Positions 35,349 through 44,083 of a stretch of DNA of 64,000 nt are shown here, one piece after another. This stretch comes from Erythrobacter sp. (GTDB taxonomy: Bacteria; Pseudomonadota; Alphaproteobacteria; Sphingomonadales; Sphingomonadaceae). The stretch covers positions 186,001 through 250,000 of the forward strand of contig NZ_CP136573.1 in NCBI RefSeq assembly GCF_035194505.1, written 5' to 3'. Both the position numbers and the translations under genes were made by a program. How positions within the stretch are numbered: position 1 is the stretch's first letter; every line of letters starts with the position of its first letter. The notes under the pieces were generated by a model. It saw nothing but the letters and a program-made list of their open reading frames with translations, was not told the DNA's origin and ran no database searches.

Positions 35349-36044
35349 GTGTCTTACGCACGCAACAGATCGGGGACAGCCTTCGCAGCAGCGCTTGCCG
35401 CTGCCGCCGCGCTTGGACTGCCGCTTGCGACACCCGCTGCGGCCGAGGATATCTCCGCGACCGTCTATGCACCCGGCGACATTCCGCCCGGCAGCGGCGC
35501 AGGCACCAGCATCACCCTGACCCCGATCTATGTGCGTGCCTCGGTTGGAGGACGCTGCGGCTTTGCCGAGGCGCAGGCGCCTTTCGGTGAGGTCAACCAA
35601 GCCAATTTCGATGTGACCGGCTTTGATGCGACCTTCAACTTCGTGCTCGACTGCTCTGGCCCGGCCCGTGTCGCGGTGGTCTCCAGCAATGGCGGCCTTT
35701 ACCAGGATACGAGCCTGCCCGCAGGCTATGCCAACATCGCCCCTTATGATGTCGGGCTGGCGCTCGCTGGCGACGACGGCGTGACGGCTGCGGCTAGCTG
35801 CGATGCGGCCTCGCTCGCTGCCGGCTCGACCAGTTGCTCGGTCGCCTATGGCGGCGCGGGCGGCACCCAGACCAATTTCACCGGCCCGGCCGACGAGGAT
35901 ACCGGCCTGCTGCTCGATGGTCCTTCGACCTCCGGCGCGGTCTCGAGCATCCGTGTGCTGGCCGGCCCCTATACCGGCGCGAGCGTGCTCGCGAGCGGCA
36001 CCTACAACGACATTCTTACCGTCACTCTGAGCGCATCGCCCTGA
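35349..36044 (+). CDS. Fimbrial subunit 1 (spore coat U/Csu-type pilin)
   Basis: First gene of the chaperone-usher operon: a 231-residue exported pilin. Signal peptide to about residue 32 (TPAAA|ED), then a beta-sandwich with four Cys (70, 102, 151, 163) and the terminal strand GTYNDILTVTLS. The pattern of an early Cys in RCGF, a second in LDCSG and the C-terminal G-x-Y-x-D-x-L-x-V strand matches the SCPU domain of archaic (Csu/sigma) pili. It is the most canonical of the seven small subunits and the first, so it may be the major pilin. GTG start after GGGGAAGAGG. Confidence 0.8.
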   Translation: MSYARNRSGTAFAAALAAAAALGLPLATPAAAEDISATVYAPGDIPPGSGAGTSITLTPIYVRASVGGRCGFAEAQAPFGEVNQANFDVTGFDATFNFVLDCSGPARVAVVSSNGGLYQDTSLPAGYANIAPYDVGLALAGDDGVTAAASCDAASLAAGSTSCSVAYGGAGGTQTNFTGPADEDTGLLLDGPSTSGAVSSIRVLAGPYTGASVLASGTYNDILTVTLSASP

Positions 36045-36094
36045 AAATGCGCCCAGAATTCGTTCAATCAATCAGGAAGGCAAGGAGAGTAGAT

Positions 36095-36673
36095 ATGAAG
36101 TATACTGCAGCAAGCATTGCCGTTCTCGCGCTCGTCGCAGCGGCACAGCCCGCAGCCGCGCAAGATGTGAGCGGCACCGTCACGATCACGGGGACCGTGG
36201 GCGACAAGTGCATCGTCACCGACGCGGGTGACGTGCCGGATCCCGATTTCGGTGGATTGATCGAACTCGGCCAACTGGACGACACCGACGGCACGCTGCG
36301 CAACATTGCGGCGATCAGCGCATCGAGCGATCTCGACAATCTCGGCTTCCGGGTGGTCTGCACCACGGCAACGCCGAGCGTCTCGGTGACCGCTGCGCCG
36401 ATGGTCAACCCGGCTGTCACCGCACCGGACGGCTATGCCGACACGGTCCACTTCACCGCCGATGCCAATTTCAGCGTCGTTGGCGGCACCGACACTTTCA
36501 CCGTCGTCACCGACGGCACCGCGACCGATAGCGGCTCGCTCAGCGCACGTCTCGCGACCGGTCCGGACAATGTCCAGATCGATCTGAGCAACTTCCACAC
36601 GCCGGATCCCGCCGATGTCCTGACTGCCGGGACCTACACCGGCACGGTCTCGGTCACGATCTCGCCGAACTGA
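36095..36673 (+). CDS. Fimbrial subunit 2
   Basis: A 192-residue exported subunit. Signal peptide MKYTAASIAVLALVAAAQPAAA|QD; mature part with Cys39 (GDKCIV) and Cys89 (RVVCTT), a Thr/Ser/Asp-rich beta-sandwich and terminal strand GTYTGTVSVTISPN. Start ATG 36095 follows AAGGAGAG; 50 bp separate it from subunit 1. Only two Cys, unlike subunit 1, so one disulfide joining the first two strands as in other usher pilins. Its strong ribosome site and acidic, Thr-rich composition also make it a candidate for the main shaft subunit. Confidence 0.78.
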   Translation: MKYTAASIAVLALVAAAQPAAAQDVSGTVTITGTVGDKCIVTDAGDVPDPDFGGLIELGQLDDTDGTLRNIAAISASSDLDNLGFRVVCTTATPSVSVTAAPMVNPAVTAPDGYADTVHFTADANFSVVGGTDTFTVVTDGTATDSGSLSARLATGPDNVQIDLSNFHTPDPADVLTAGTYTGTVSVTISPN

Positions 36674-36715
36674 TCGCAGCCCGGCTGATCCCATCTCATC
36701 CAAGGAGACAAGCGC

Positions 36716-37282
36716 ATGAAACCGCTTTCGACATTCGCCGCCCTGTCGCTTGGCCTGGCGCTGTGCTCGCAAGGGCTGGCTGCCCAGACCGCACCGGCTG
36801 AGGGTGAAGTGACGATCATTGGCCGCGTTGCTGATCGCTGCCTGTTCACCGTGCCTTCCAAGGTCATCGATCTCGGCGAGCTGTCGCTGCCGGGCACCGA
36901 TGGCAGCGCAGGCCGGCTCGATGCAAGCAAGGTCAACGGCGCAAGCGAGACACTGGAAGGCTGGTGCAACGGGACAGCTGCAACAATGACGGTCGAGGCT
37001 TTGCCCATCGCCAATGTCAGCTTCACCGCCACCCCGCCTTCCGGTTTCGACCGGGTGGTCAACTACACCGCGACTGCAACTGCAAACGCGGTGGCGGGAT
37101 CTGACACCTCGGTCACCTCAGGGGCCGGCAGCGCGGTTGCTGTCGGCATGTTCACCGGGCCGATCCCGGTCGCTCTCAGTGCCGCAAGCTCCCCCGGCAG
37201 CGGCATCCTTGTTGCGGGCGACTATCAGGGTCTGGTCCGGGTAACGCTGGCGCCTAACGTCAGCTTCGGACAGCCGGAGTAA
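36716..37282 (+). CDS. Fimbrial subunit 3
   Basis: A 188-residue exported subunit with signal peptide to about residue 23 (GLAAQ). Mature part has Cys42 (DRCLF), DLGELSLPG, Cys84 (GWCNG) and the terminal strand GDYQGLVRVTLAPN. The second-Cys motif C-N and the G-x-Y ending are shared with subunits 4 to 7, so these form a paralogous set. It ends four bases before subunit 4. Start ATG 36716 follows CCAAGGAGACAAGC. Confidence 0.78.
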   Translation: MKPLSTFAALSLGLALCSQGLAAQTAPAEGEVTIIGRVADRCLFTVPSKVIDLGELSLPGTDGSAGRLDASKVNGASETLEGWCNGTAATMTVEALPIANVSFTATPPSGFDRVVNYTATATANAVAGSDTSVTSGAGSAVAVGMFTGPIPVALSAASSPGSGILVAGDYQGLVRVTLAPNVSFGQPE

Positions 37283-37286
37283 TCCG

Positions 37287-37892
37287 GTGTCGGCCCCGCA
37301 CACCCCGAAGGCTCCGGTAAGCGGCATTCCGGTGCTCGCCGCCGTGCTTGCCTGCCTCTGTCCCGCGCCGCTGCTCGCCCAGACCCAGGGCGACAGCGAC
37401 GAGGGCGAGGTGCAGGTGATCGGTTCGGTCGCGCCGATCTGTATGCTCGGCGAGCCTTCGGAACGCGTGATCGATCTCGGCACGCTGATCGACACCTCGG
37501 GGCCGCGTATCGGACGCATGGCGGCGCTCGCACCGCGCAGTGTCACCATGCCGGGCAGCTTCTGCAACTACGCCAACACGATGGTCTCGATCGTGGCCAG
37601 CGCCATGACCGAGCAAAGCGGAGCCGCGCTCAACACCGGCTTCAGCCGCACCGTCAACTACCGCGTGGTGGTAGGGCCTTGGGCAGCGGCCGAAGCCGAT
37701 CTGCTGACCGCCGCCGCAGCCGATGGCAGCGGTCCCGCCGGCAATGCCGCCAGCGCCAGCCAGCCGCTGCCGCAGGTTTCGGACCTGACGATGGATCTTT
37801 CGGGCTTTGCCGCCCCGTCGGACGCGCTGCTGGTGGCCGGCGAATATTCCGGGCTGATCACCGTCACGCTCGGCCCTGCCACGCAAATGTGA
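37287..37892 (+). CDS. Fimbrial subunit 4
   Basis: A 201-residue exported subunit. N-terminal signal sequence (hydrophobic core IPVLAAVLACLCPAPLLA|Q); Cys52 (APICML), VIDLGTLID, Cys93 (SFCNYA) and terminal strand GEYSGLITVTLGP. It starts at GTG 37287, four bases after the stop of subunit 3, implying translational coupling. A Ser/Ala-rich loop (AAAADGSGPAGNAASAS) is inserted before the last strands. Confidence 0.76.
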   Translation: MSAPHTPKAPVSGIPVLAAVLACLCPAPLLAQTQGDSDEGEVQVIGSVAPICMLGEPSERVIDLGTLIDTSGPRIGRMAALAPRSVTMPGSFCNYANTMVSIVASAMTEQSGAALNTGFSRTVNYRVVVGPWAAAEADLLTAAAADGSGPAGNAASASQPLPQVSDLTMDLSGFAAPSDALLVAGEYSGLITVTLGPATQM

Positions 37893-37903
37893 AGGATAGA
37901 CCC

Positions 37904-38473
37904 ATGAAACGCCTGCCCATTCTCGCCGCCACCACTGCCATTCTGGTGCTCGCTGCACCGCTTGCCGCGCAGGACAATGGCGGCTCTGCCACCGATACCG
38001 AGCAGTTTCAGGTGATCGGCACGGTGCCTGCGCTGTGCTCGGTCGGCATCCCCGACAACAGCGGCGGCGTGTTCGACATGGGCGTGCTGGTCGACACCAC
38101 CACCGGCCTGCTGCGCACCGATCTTGCTGCGCCCGACAAGCTGCTCGCCGGCGCCTTCTGTTCGGCGCGCAGCACGATCGTGATCGGTGCCACGCCGATG
38201 CAGGCGCTCAACTTTGCCGGAACCCCGCCTGCGGGCTTCTCCAGCGCAGTCGATTACACCGCGACCGCGCGCGGCTGGACGGTGACGCCTGCCACCTTCA
38301 ACACGGCGGCCAGCACCAATCCGGGTGCGACCCAGGTGCGCGCCAGCGCTTTTACCGGCGATATTGCGGTCGGCGTCTCGAACTTTGTCACCGCTGGCGG
38401 GGCGAGCCTGCGTCCGGTGGCCGACGACGAATATCTCGGCGAAATCACTGTCACTCTCTCGGCGGCGGAGTAG
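37904..38473 (+). CDS. Fimbrial subunit 5
   Basis: A 189-residue exported subunit. Signal peptide MKRLPILAATTAILVLAAPLAA|QD; Cys45 (PALCSV), FDMGVLVDT, Cys86 (AFCSAR), and terminal strand DEYLGEITVTLSAAE. It is eleven bases after subunit 4 with an AAGGATAGACCC ribosome site. The D/GxG(V/T)L(V/I)DT segment after the first Cys is shared with subunit 4, so these two are the closest pair in the set. Confidence 0.76.
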   Translation: MKRLPILAATTAILVLAAPLAAQDNGGSATDTEQFQVIGTVPALCSVGIPDNSGGVFDMGVLVDTTTGLLRTDLAAPDKLLAGAFCSARSTIVIGATPMQALNFAGTPPAGFSSAVDYTATARGWTVTPATFNTAASTNPGATQVRASAFTGDIAVGVSNFVTAGGASLRPVADDEYLGEITVTLSAAE

Positions 38474-38478
38474 GTCCG

Positions 38479-39102
38479 GTGCTGCGCCGCCCCATCCTCG
38501 TCTGCGTGCTGGCCGCCAGTCTCGGCGCCTTGCCTGCCGCCCTCGCGGCGCAGGAGGGGGCAGGGCAGGGCGCCACCGCACAGGACAGCGCCGAATTCCT
38601 CGTTGCCGGGCGCACGCCTGTGGTCTGCACGCTCACCAGCGGGCCGGGTTCGGGCGATGGCTTCAACAATTTCAGCAGCGCCGACCGCAACGTCTACCGC
38701 GTCGACCAGATGATCGATGCCGCAACGCTCTCGACCCGCGCAGCCTCCTTCGAGCTGACCTTGAACGGGGTGTGCAACACCGCGCACCGGATCCGCATGG
38801 AAAGCCTCAACAACGGGCTGTGGCAATTGTCCGAAACCCCGCCGACCCGGCCCGCAGGCTTCGGCACGGCGGTGCCATATGACCTCACCGCGCGCTGGAC
38901 CGATCAGGTGGTGCAGATTTCGGCCGATGCCGCGATCCGCCAACCGCGCGAGCGCAGCGTTCCGATTGCCCGTCCGGCGAGCGGCGATCTGCGGCTGCGG
39001 TTCGAGATCCTCGCGGGCGCGACCAACCTGTCGGCCAACGCCCCGATGGTCTCGGGCGCCTATTCCGACACGCTGACGATCATTCTGGAGCCCCAACAAT
39101 GA
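38479..39102 (+). CDS. Fimbrial subunit 6
   Basis: A 207-residue exported subunit. GTG start at 38479, five bases after subunit 5. Signal peptide with core ILVCVLAASLGALPAALAA|Q; Cys50 (PVVCTL), Cys99 (NGVCNTAH) followed by RIRMESLNNGLW, and terminal strand GAYSDTLTIILEP. The CN-x-AH-x-(I/V) motif and G-A-Y-(S/A)-D-T-L ending are shared with subunit 7, its closest relative. Overlaps subunit 7 by four bases. Confidence 0.76.
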   Translation: MLRRPILVCVLAASLGALPAALAAQEGAGQGATAQDSAEFLVAGRTPVVCTLTSGPGSGDGFNNFSSADRNVYRVDQMIDAATLSTRAASFELTLNGVCNTAHRIRMESLNNGLWQLSETPPTRPAGFGTAVPYDLTARWTDQVVQISADAAIRQPRERSVPIARPASGDLRLRFEILAGATNLSANAPMVSGAYSDTLTIILEPQQ

Positions 39103-39701
39103 GCCCGCGGACCCTGACCCTTGCGGCGGCATCGGGCTGCATGATCGCCGCCATGCTGCCTGCTGCGCTCCATGCGCAGGACCGCGCCAACGGCACCTTC
39201 GAGCCCGCCGCCCGCCAGCGCATCGAGGTGGTCGCGACCGCTGCGCCCGCCTGCAACATCGCGCCGGGATCGGTCGCCGGATCGGACAATGCCAGCTTCC
39301 AGTCCTCGGGCACCAGCGGCGGAACCGTGGCGATCACCCGCTTTGCCGACCCGCAAACCGCCCGGGCCAACCCGGCCTCGGTTCAGGTCGAGATCCCGGT
39401 GGTGTGCAACAGCGCCCACGCGGTCTCGTTGCGCAGCGCCAATGGCGGGATGCTGCGCAGCGGCGGTGCACCCGGCACGGTCGCGGGCTTCATCCAGTTC
39501 CTGCCCTACACCGTTGCGCTCGACTGGGTCGGCCAGACGCTCACCGGCACGTCCGACCTGTCCGAACCGCTGCTGCTGGGCGTGCCCAATGCCGGGCAGG
39601 GCCTGCTGCGGGTCGATATCGCCATTGCCGGCTCCGACGCGCCGATGGTCGCCGGGGCCTATGCCGACACGCTGCAGATCGAAATCACCGCAGCGAATTG
39701 A
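39099..39701 (+). CDS. Fimbrial subunit 7
   Basis: A 200-residue exported subunit. Signal peptide to about residue 26 (AALHA|Q); Cys52 (APACNI), Cys103 (VVCNSAHAVSLRSANGG) and terminal strand GAYADTLQIEITAAN. ATG overlaps subunit 6's stop. Its position directly before the chaperone and its pairing with subunit 6 suggest an adaptor or minor subunit near the tip or base, but this is inferred only from order. Confidence 0.76.
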   Translation: MSPRTLTLAAASGCMIAAMLPAALHAQDRANGTFEPAARQRIEVVATAAPACNIAPGSVAGSDNASFQSSGTSGGTVAITRFADPQTARANPASVQVEIPVVCNSAHAVSLRSANGGMLRSGGAPGTVAGFIQFLPYTVALDWVGQTLTGTSDLSEPLLLGVPNAGQGLLRVDIAIAGSDAPMVAGAYADTLQIEITAAN

Positions 39702-39730
39702 CCGAAACCACGAGAGGAAGGCCTGACGCG

Positions 39731-40483
39731 ATGCGTATCTGGAGAAAGCTGGCACTGGCGGCGGCGATGGCGACAGCGGCGGTGGTTCCCGTCAGCCCGG
39801 CCTGGACCATGACCGTCCAACCGGTTGTGATCGATCTGTCTTCGCTCGGCAGCGGCATGTCGCGGGTGGTGACGGTGGAGAACACCTTTGCCACACGCTT
39901 GCCGGTCGAATTGCGGATCGAGGAACTGACCTTCGAGAACGGCCAGCTGGTCAACACCCACAAGGATCCTGGTGATCTGCTGGTGTTTCCGCCCCAGGCG
40001 CTGATCGAGCCGGGGCAGACCCAGAGCTTTCGTGTCCAGTATGTCGGCGATCCCGAACTGGCGCAGAGCAAGCATTACTACGTCACCGTCGCCCAGCTTC
40101 CGGTAAAGCTTGCCGAGGGGCAGTCGGCGATCCAGATCCTCTACAATTTCCAGGTGCTCGTCAGCGTCGCGCCCGCCGCCACGCGTCCGGCGATCGACAT
40201 CGTCTCGGCGGCGATCGAGACCAACCGCGAAGGCAAGCCCGTGCCTGCGGTGACAGTGTCGAACAGCTCAAGCGCCCATGGCTATCTGTCCAAGGGGCGG
40301 CTCAAGATCACCCAGTTCAACGAGGCCGGCGAGCAGGTCTTCAGCCGCTCGATCTCCGGCCCGGAGATGCTCCAGATCGTCGGCTTCGGCCTGGTCGGTG
40401 CCAATACCACCCGCACCATCCAGGTGCCGGTGGAGCTTCCCTCAGCAGGAGGACGCGTGGATGCGCGATTCACGCCTGAATAA
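39731..40483 (+). CDS. Periplasmic fimbrial chaperone (PapD-like)
   Basis: A 250-residue exported chaperone. After the signal peptide (to about residue 26) the first Ig-like domain begins TVQPVVIDLSSLGSGMSRVVTVEN, followed by ELRIEEL and PPQALIEPGQTQSFRVQYVG, the typical first-domain strands of pilus chaperones including the G1 region (YYVTVAQLPVKL). The second domain covers residues 145-250. It binds subunits by donor-strand complementation and delivers them to the usher. Start ATG 39731; its C-terminal codons overlap the usher gene by 23 bases. Confidence 0.88.
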   Translation: MRIWRKLALAAAMATAAVVPVSPAWTMTVQPVVIDLSSLGSGMSRVVTVENTFATRLPVELRIEELTFENGQLVNTHKDPGDLLVFPPQALIEPGQTQSFRVQYVGDPELAQSKHYYVTVAQLPVKLAEGQSAIQILYNFQVLVSVAPAATRPAIDIVSAAIETNREGKPVPAVTVSNSSSAHGYLSKGRLKITQFNEAGEQVFSRSISGPEMLQIVGFGLVGANTTRTIQVPVELPSAGGRVDARFTPE

Positions 40484-43010
40484 GCGCCGCGGCCTGCGGT
40501 TCGTCCCCTCGTTGCTGGCGCTTGCGCTGGGCACGGCGTTTGCCGCGAGCCCGGCGGTGGCGGCCGATCAGGAGGACCTTGCCGGCAATGCCCGCCCGTC
40601 CGAGATCATCCTGCCGGTCAACCGCGGGTCGAGCGCCGAGCCGATCGACCTCAACCCGACCGCGCGCGATATCCGTCTGACCATCTCGGCGGTCGACGGG
40701 CCGGTGATCCTTGGCGATGTGCCGGTGGTGGTCACCGCCGATGACCGGCTGCGGATCGCCTCGCGCCGGGTGCTCGATCTGCTCGCCGAGGCGGTCGATG
40801 CCGACCGGCTGCGCGCGATCGAGGGCACGATCCTCGTGCCGCGCGAGATCAGTATCGAGGAATTCGAGGCCTCGGGCATCGGGTTGCGGTTCGATCCGCG
40901 CAAGCTCACGCTCGAATTTGTCGTGCCGAGCGAGATGCGCGCCACCCGCAACCTGCAGGTCAGCGCGCTGGATCGCGGGCGGATCGGGGATTTTCTCGCG
41001 CCCGAGGATTTCAGCGCCTATCTCAATATCCGCGGCGCGCTCGACTATGTCAGCGATGGCCCGCTGACGGGCTTGCAAGAGCCGACCATCTTTCTCGATG
41101 GCGCGGCGCGGCTGGGCGATGTGGTGATCGAAAGCGAGGCCTTCTGGCAGCCTGGCGCGAACAATGCGCCCGATCTCCAGCGGCAGGGCACGCGGCTGGT
41201 CTATGATGATCTCGACAGCCTGTTCCGCATGACCGCTGGCGACCTCCAGCCGGTTGCGCGCGGGTTTCAGGTCACGCCCAACATGGCCGGGCTCTCGCTG
41301 GCGCGCTCCTATAGCGAATTGCGCCCGCAGCAGATCATCCGTCCGCGCGGCAACCGCACCTTCTTGCTCGAACGCCCGGCGACGGTGGAGATCTTCGTCA
41401 ACGGATCGCTGGCCCGGCGCACCCGGCTCAACCCGGGCAACTACAACCTCAACGACTTTCCCTACACGCAGGGCGCGAACGACATCCGCGTCAACATCAT
41501 CGACGACAGCGGGCGGCAGGAAACCCTGCGGTTCAACATCTTCCTCGACCAGACGCAGCTCGCCAAGGGCCTCACGGAGTTTGCGGTGCATCTGGGCGTG
41601 CAGGCCCCGCTTTCCGCCGACGGGCCGGATTATTCGGATGATCTGGTGTTCACCGGCTTCGTGCGCCACGGCCTGTCCGACGCCCTGACGCTGGGCGGCA
41701 ATCTCCAGCTTGACGAGAACTCGGCAATGGGCGGCATCGAGGCGGTGTTCGGCACCGCCATCGGCACCTTTGCCAGCAACCTTTCGCTCTCGCATGTCGA
41801 CAATATCGGCGAGGGCTGGGCGGGGACGGTCTCGTTCCAGCGCCTGTTCCAGCGGCCACAGGGCTTTGCGGATTCGCTCAACCTGTTTGTCGAGACCCGC
41901 AGCGCGAAATTCGCGCCGATCTCGGTGTTCCTGCCGGTCAATCCCTTCGCCTTCGAAGTGGGTGGCGGCTATTCGCACGCACTCAGCGAGCGCGCTTTCG
42001 TGGGCATCGACGGGCGCTATTCCAAGGCCCGCAACGGCTTTACCGATCAGCATAACTACCGCCTCTCGGGCGGCTACCGCGTCAATGACCGCATCAGTCT
42101 CAATGCCGAGGCACGGTACGAGAAGAACAATTTCCGCGACGAGATCAGCGCCTTCGTCTCGGTCAACATCCGGCTTGGCGGCTTCTCCAGCGGACGGGTG
42201 CAGTATGACACCCGCGACAACCGCGCGCGCGCCTCGTTCCAGACGCTGACCGGGCAGGGCGTCGGCTCGTTCAACCTCAGCGCCGATATCGAACGCAGCG
42301 ATTTCGGCAGCGGGTTCAACTTCAACGGCAATTACTATTCGAACATCGGCGAGTTCGGGCTGGCCCATTTCGGCGATTTCGGCGGTGATTTCGGACAGTC
42401 GCGCAGCCAGCGCACCTCGCTGCGGATGGCGACTTCACTGGCCTTTGCCGGCGACAGCTTTGCCATTGGCCGCCCGATCTACGACAGCTTCGCGATCATC
42501 AAGCCCCACGCCAAGCTGAAGGGCGAGCGGATCCTGATCGACCCCACGATCAACGGCAGGGTGGCCGACACCGATCCGTTCGGTGCCGGGGTGCATCCAA
42601 GCCTCAATTCCTATTCGGAACGCACCATCACCGTCGAGGCCCCCGAGGCGCCGGCTGGCACCGACCTTGGCACCGGCACCTTCCGGATCATTCCGCAGTA
42701 TCGCAGCGGCTACAAGATGATCGTCGGCTCGGAATTCTCGCTCACCGCGATCGGTGTGCTGCTCGGCAGCAATGGTGCGCCGGTCTCGCTGGCGATCGGC
42801 AAGATCACCCAGGCGGAGGGCGACGACCCGATCAGCTACGAGGTGTTCACCAACCGCGAAGGCCGCTTCGGCATTCCCGGGCTCGCGCCGGGCAAGTGGC
42901 GGCTCGAGATGATGGATGAGGAAAAGACCACGGTGATCATCGCCATTCCGGATACGCCGGAGGCCAATGTGATCCGTCTTGGCAATGTTCGTGCAACGGG
43001 AAATCAATGA
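40461..43010 (+). CDS. Outer-membrane fimbrial usher
   Basis: An 849-residue usher that assembles and secretes the pilus. Signal peptide to about residue 34 (ASPAVA|AD), N-terminal periplasmic domain, then a long beta-barrel region rich in alternating aromatic/polar strands with a plug domain near RPATVEIFVNGSLARRTRLNPGNYNLNDFPYTQGANDIRVNIIDDSG, and C-terminal domains (SEFSLTAIGVLLGSNGAPVSL, GRFGIPGLAPGKWRLEM). Ribosome site CAGGAGGACGCGTGG precedes ATG 40461 inside the chaperone gene. Size matches archaic-type ushers. Confidence 0.9.
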   Translation: MRDSRLNKRRGLRFVPSLLALALGTAFAASPAVAADQEDLAGNARPSEIILPVNRGSSAEPIDLNPTARDIRLTISAVDGPVILGDVPVVVTADDRLRIASRRVLDLLAEAVDADRLRAIEGTILVPREISIEEFEASGIGLRFDPRKLTLEFVVPSEMRATRNLQVSALDRGRIGDFLAPEDFSAYLNIRGALDYVSDGPLTGLQEPTIFLDGAARLGDVVIESEAFWQPGANNAPDLQRQGTRLVYDDLDSLFRMTAGDLQPVARGFQVTPNMAGLSLARSYSELRPQQIIRPRGNRTFLLERPATVEIFVNGSLARRTRLNPGNYNLNDFPYTQGANDIRVNIIDDSGRQETLRFNIFLDQTQLAKGLTEFAVHLGVQAPLSADGPDYSDDLVFTGFVRHGLSDALTLGGNLQLDENSAMGGIEAVFGTAIGTFASNLSLSHVDNIGEGWAGTVSFQRLFQRPQGFADSLNLFVETRSAKFAPISVFLPVNPFAFEVGGGYSHALSERAFVGIDGRYSKARNGFTDQHNYRLSGGYRVNDRISLNAEARYEKNNFRDEISAFVSVNIRLGGFSSGRVQYDTRDNRARASFQTLTGQGVGSFNLSADIERSDFGSGFNFNGNYYSNIGEFGLAHFGDFGGDFGQSRSQRTSLRMATSLAFAGDSFAIGRPIYDSFAIIKPHAKLKGERILIDPTINGRVADTDPFGAGVHPSLNSYSERTITVEAPEAPAGTDLGTGTFRIIPQYRSGYKMIVGSEFSLTAIGVLLGSNGAPVSLAIGKITQAEGDDPISYEVFTNREGRFGIPGLAPGKWRLEMMDEEKTTVIIAIPDTPEANVIRLGNVRATGNQ

Positions 43011-43011
43011 G

Positions 43012-44061
43012 ATGAACAGATCCGCCGCTCGCTCGCTCGCTTTCGCCGCGCTGGCCGCGCTGGCCACCACGGCCTTGCCCGAAACTGCCTCGGCGCAGAC
43101 GATTACCTGCGGGATCACCGGCAGCGCAGTTGCGCAGGCGGCGATCTATGATCCTTTCGGCAACACCGGCCTGCCCACGACGCGGGTGACGCTGACGATG
43201 CAGCGGATCAATCCAGCCGGCGGCGGGAAGACCGCGTTGGTGGCCTTCTACCTGACCGGTCAGGACGAGGGATCGAACAACGCGATCGTCACTCCGATCA
43301 GTGCGGCCGGGTCCGTCACGATCTACGGGACCAACCAGAACATCTTCTACAATTACGGCACGCCCGGGCCGCTCCTCAATCTCGCGACCAACACCCCGCA
43401 GGGCTACATGATCGTCGAATTCACCGGCAACAACGCTGCTTCGGACTTCGTAACGGTTGTCTTCGATATCCAGCTGCCACGGAATCTCGATATCCCCGCC
43501 AATCCCACGATTGATTTCGACGCCAATTATCATTGCAGCGGGACAGGCGGCGGACAGCCGTTCGAGGATGAGGGCGTGATCCCCAATGCGGTGAGCTTCC
43601 CCATCAAGGTGCTGAGCGGGCTTCAGGCGAGCTATTCGGGGCATGTCCTCGACTTCGGCGAGGTCGGCGACAAGACCGATGCTGACATCGCAGCCGATCA
43701 GGACAATTACACCAAGAGCGGCTGGGTCAATGTCCGAAGCTCCGGCCCCTACACCGTCGATATGGTGTCGCAGAACGGGTATCTGCTGACCTTCCCGGGA
43801 GGCAATCCGGCTGATCCGACGCAGCGCCTGCTCTATACCGCGACTTTCGCCGGTCAGTCGGTCAACAATGCCAGCCCGACCTACACCACGGTGATCTGCT
43901 CCCGCGCGACGCTCGACACCAAGCAATTGCCGCTGACCGCCGAGCTCAACGAGGGCGGGACGACCAAAGCGCCGAGCGAGGACTATCAGGACATCATCAG
44001 CATCACGCTGGCACCGCTGGCAGGCGGTACTCCGGGCGGGCTCAACTGTCCCGCCTTGTGA
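43012..44061 (+). CDS. Putative two-domain fimbrial tip adhesin
   Basis: A 349-residue exported protein directly after the usher (one-base gap). Signal peptide to about residue 29 (ETASA|QT). An N-terminal domain (30-200) starting ITCGITG is distinct from the other subunits; a C-terminal pilin-like domain (200-349) ends EDYQDIISITLAPL, the same terminal-strand pattern as the small subunits, followed by a short Gly-rich tail with Cys. Twice the size of the other subunits and last in the operon, so a tip adhesin is the best guess, by analogy with CsuE-type tips. Confidence 0.72.
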   Translation: MNRSAARSLAFAALAALATTALPETASAQTITCGITGSAVAQAAIYDPFGNTGLPTTRVTLTMQRINPAGGGKTALVAFYLTGQDEGSNNAIVTPISAAGSVTIYGTNQNIFYNYGTPGPLLNLATNTPQGYMIVEFTGNNAASDFVTVVFDIQLPRNLDIPANPTIDFDANYHCSGTGGGQPFEDEGVIPNAVSFPIKVLSGLQASYSGHVLDFGEVGDKTDADIAADQDNYTKSGWVNVRSSGPYTVDMVSQNGYLLTFPGGNPADPTQRLLYTATFAGQSVNNASPTYTTVICSRATLDTKQLPLTAELNEGGTTKAPSEDYQDIISITLAPLAGGTPGGLNCPAL

Positions 44062-44083
44062 TGCAGCGCGGCCCGGCTAGGCC

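Noticed and set aside
35349..39701. Seven tandem genes as a tandem DNA repeat array
   Set aside because: The proteins share only a fold-level pattern; DNA similarity between neighbours is low, so they are old paralogues, not a recent array.
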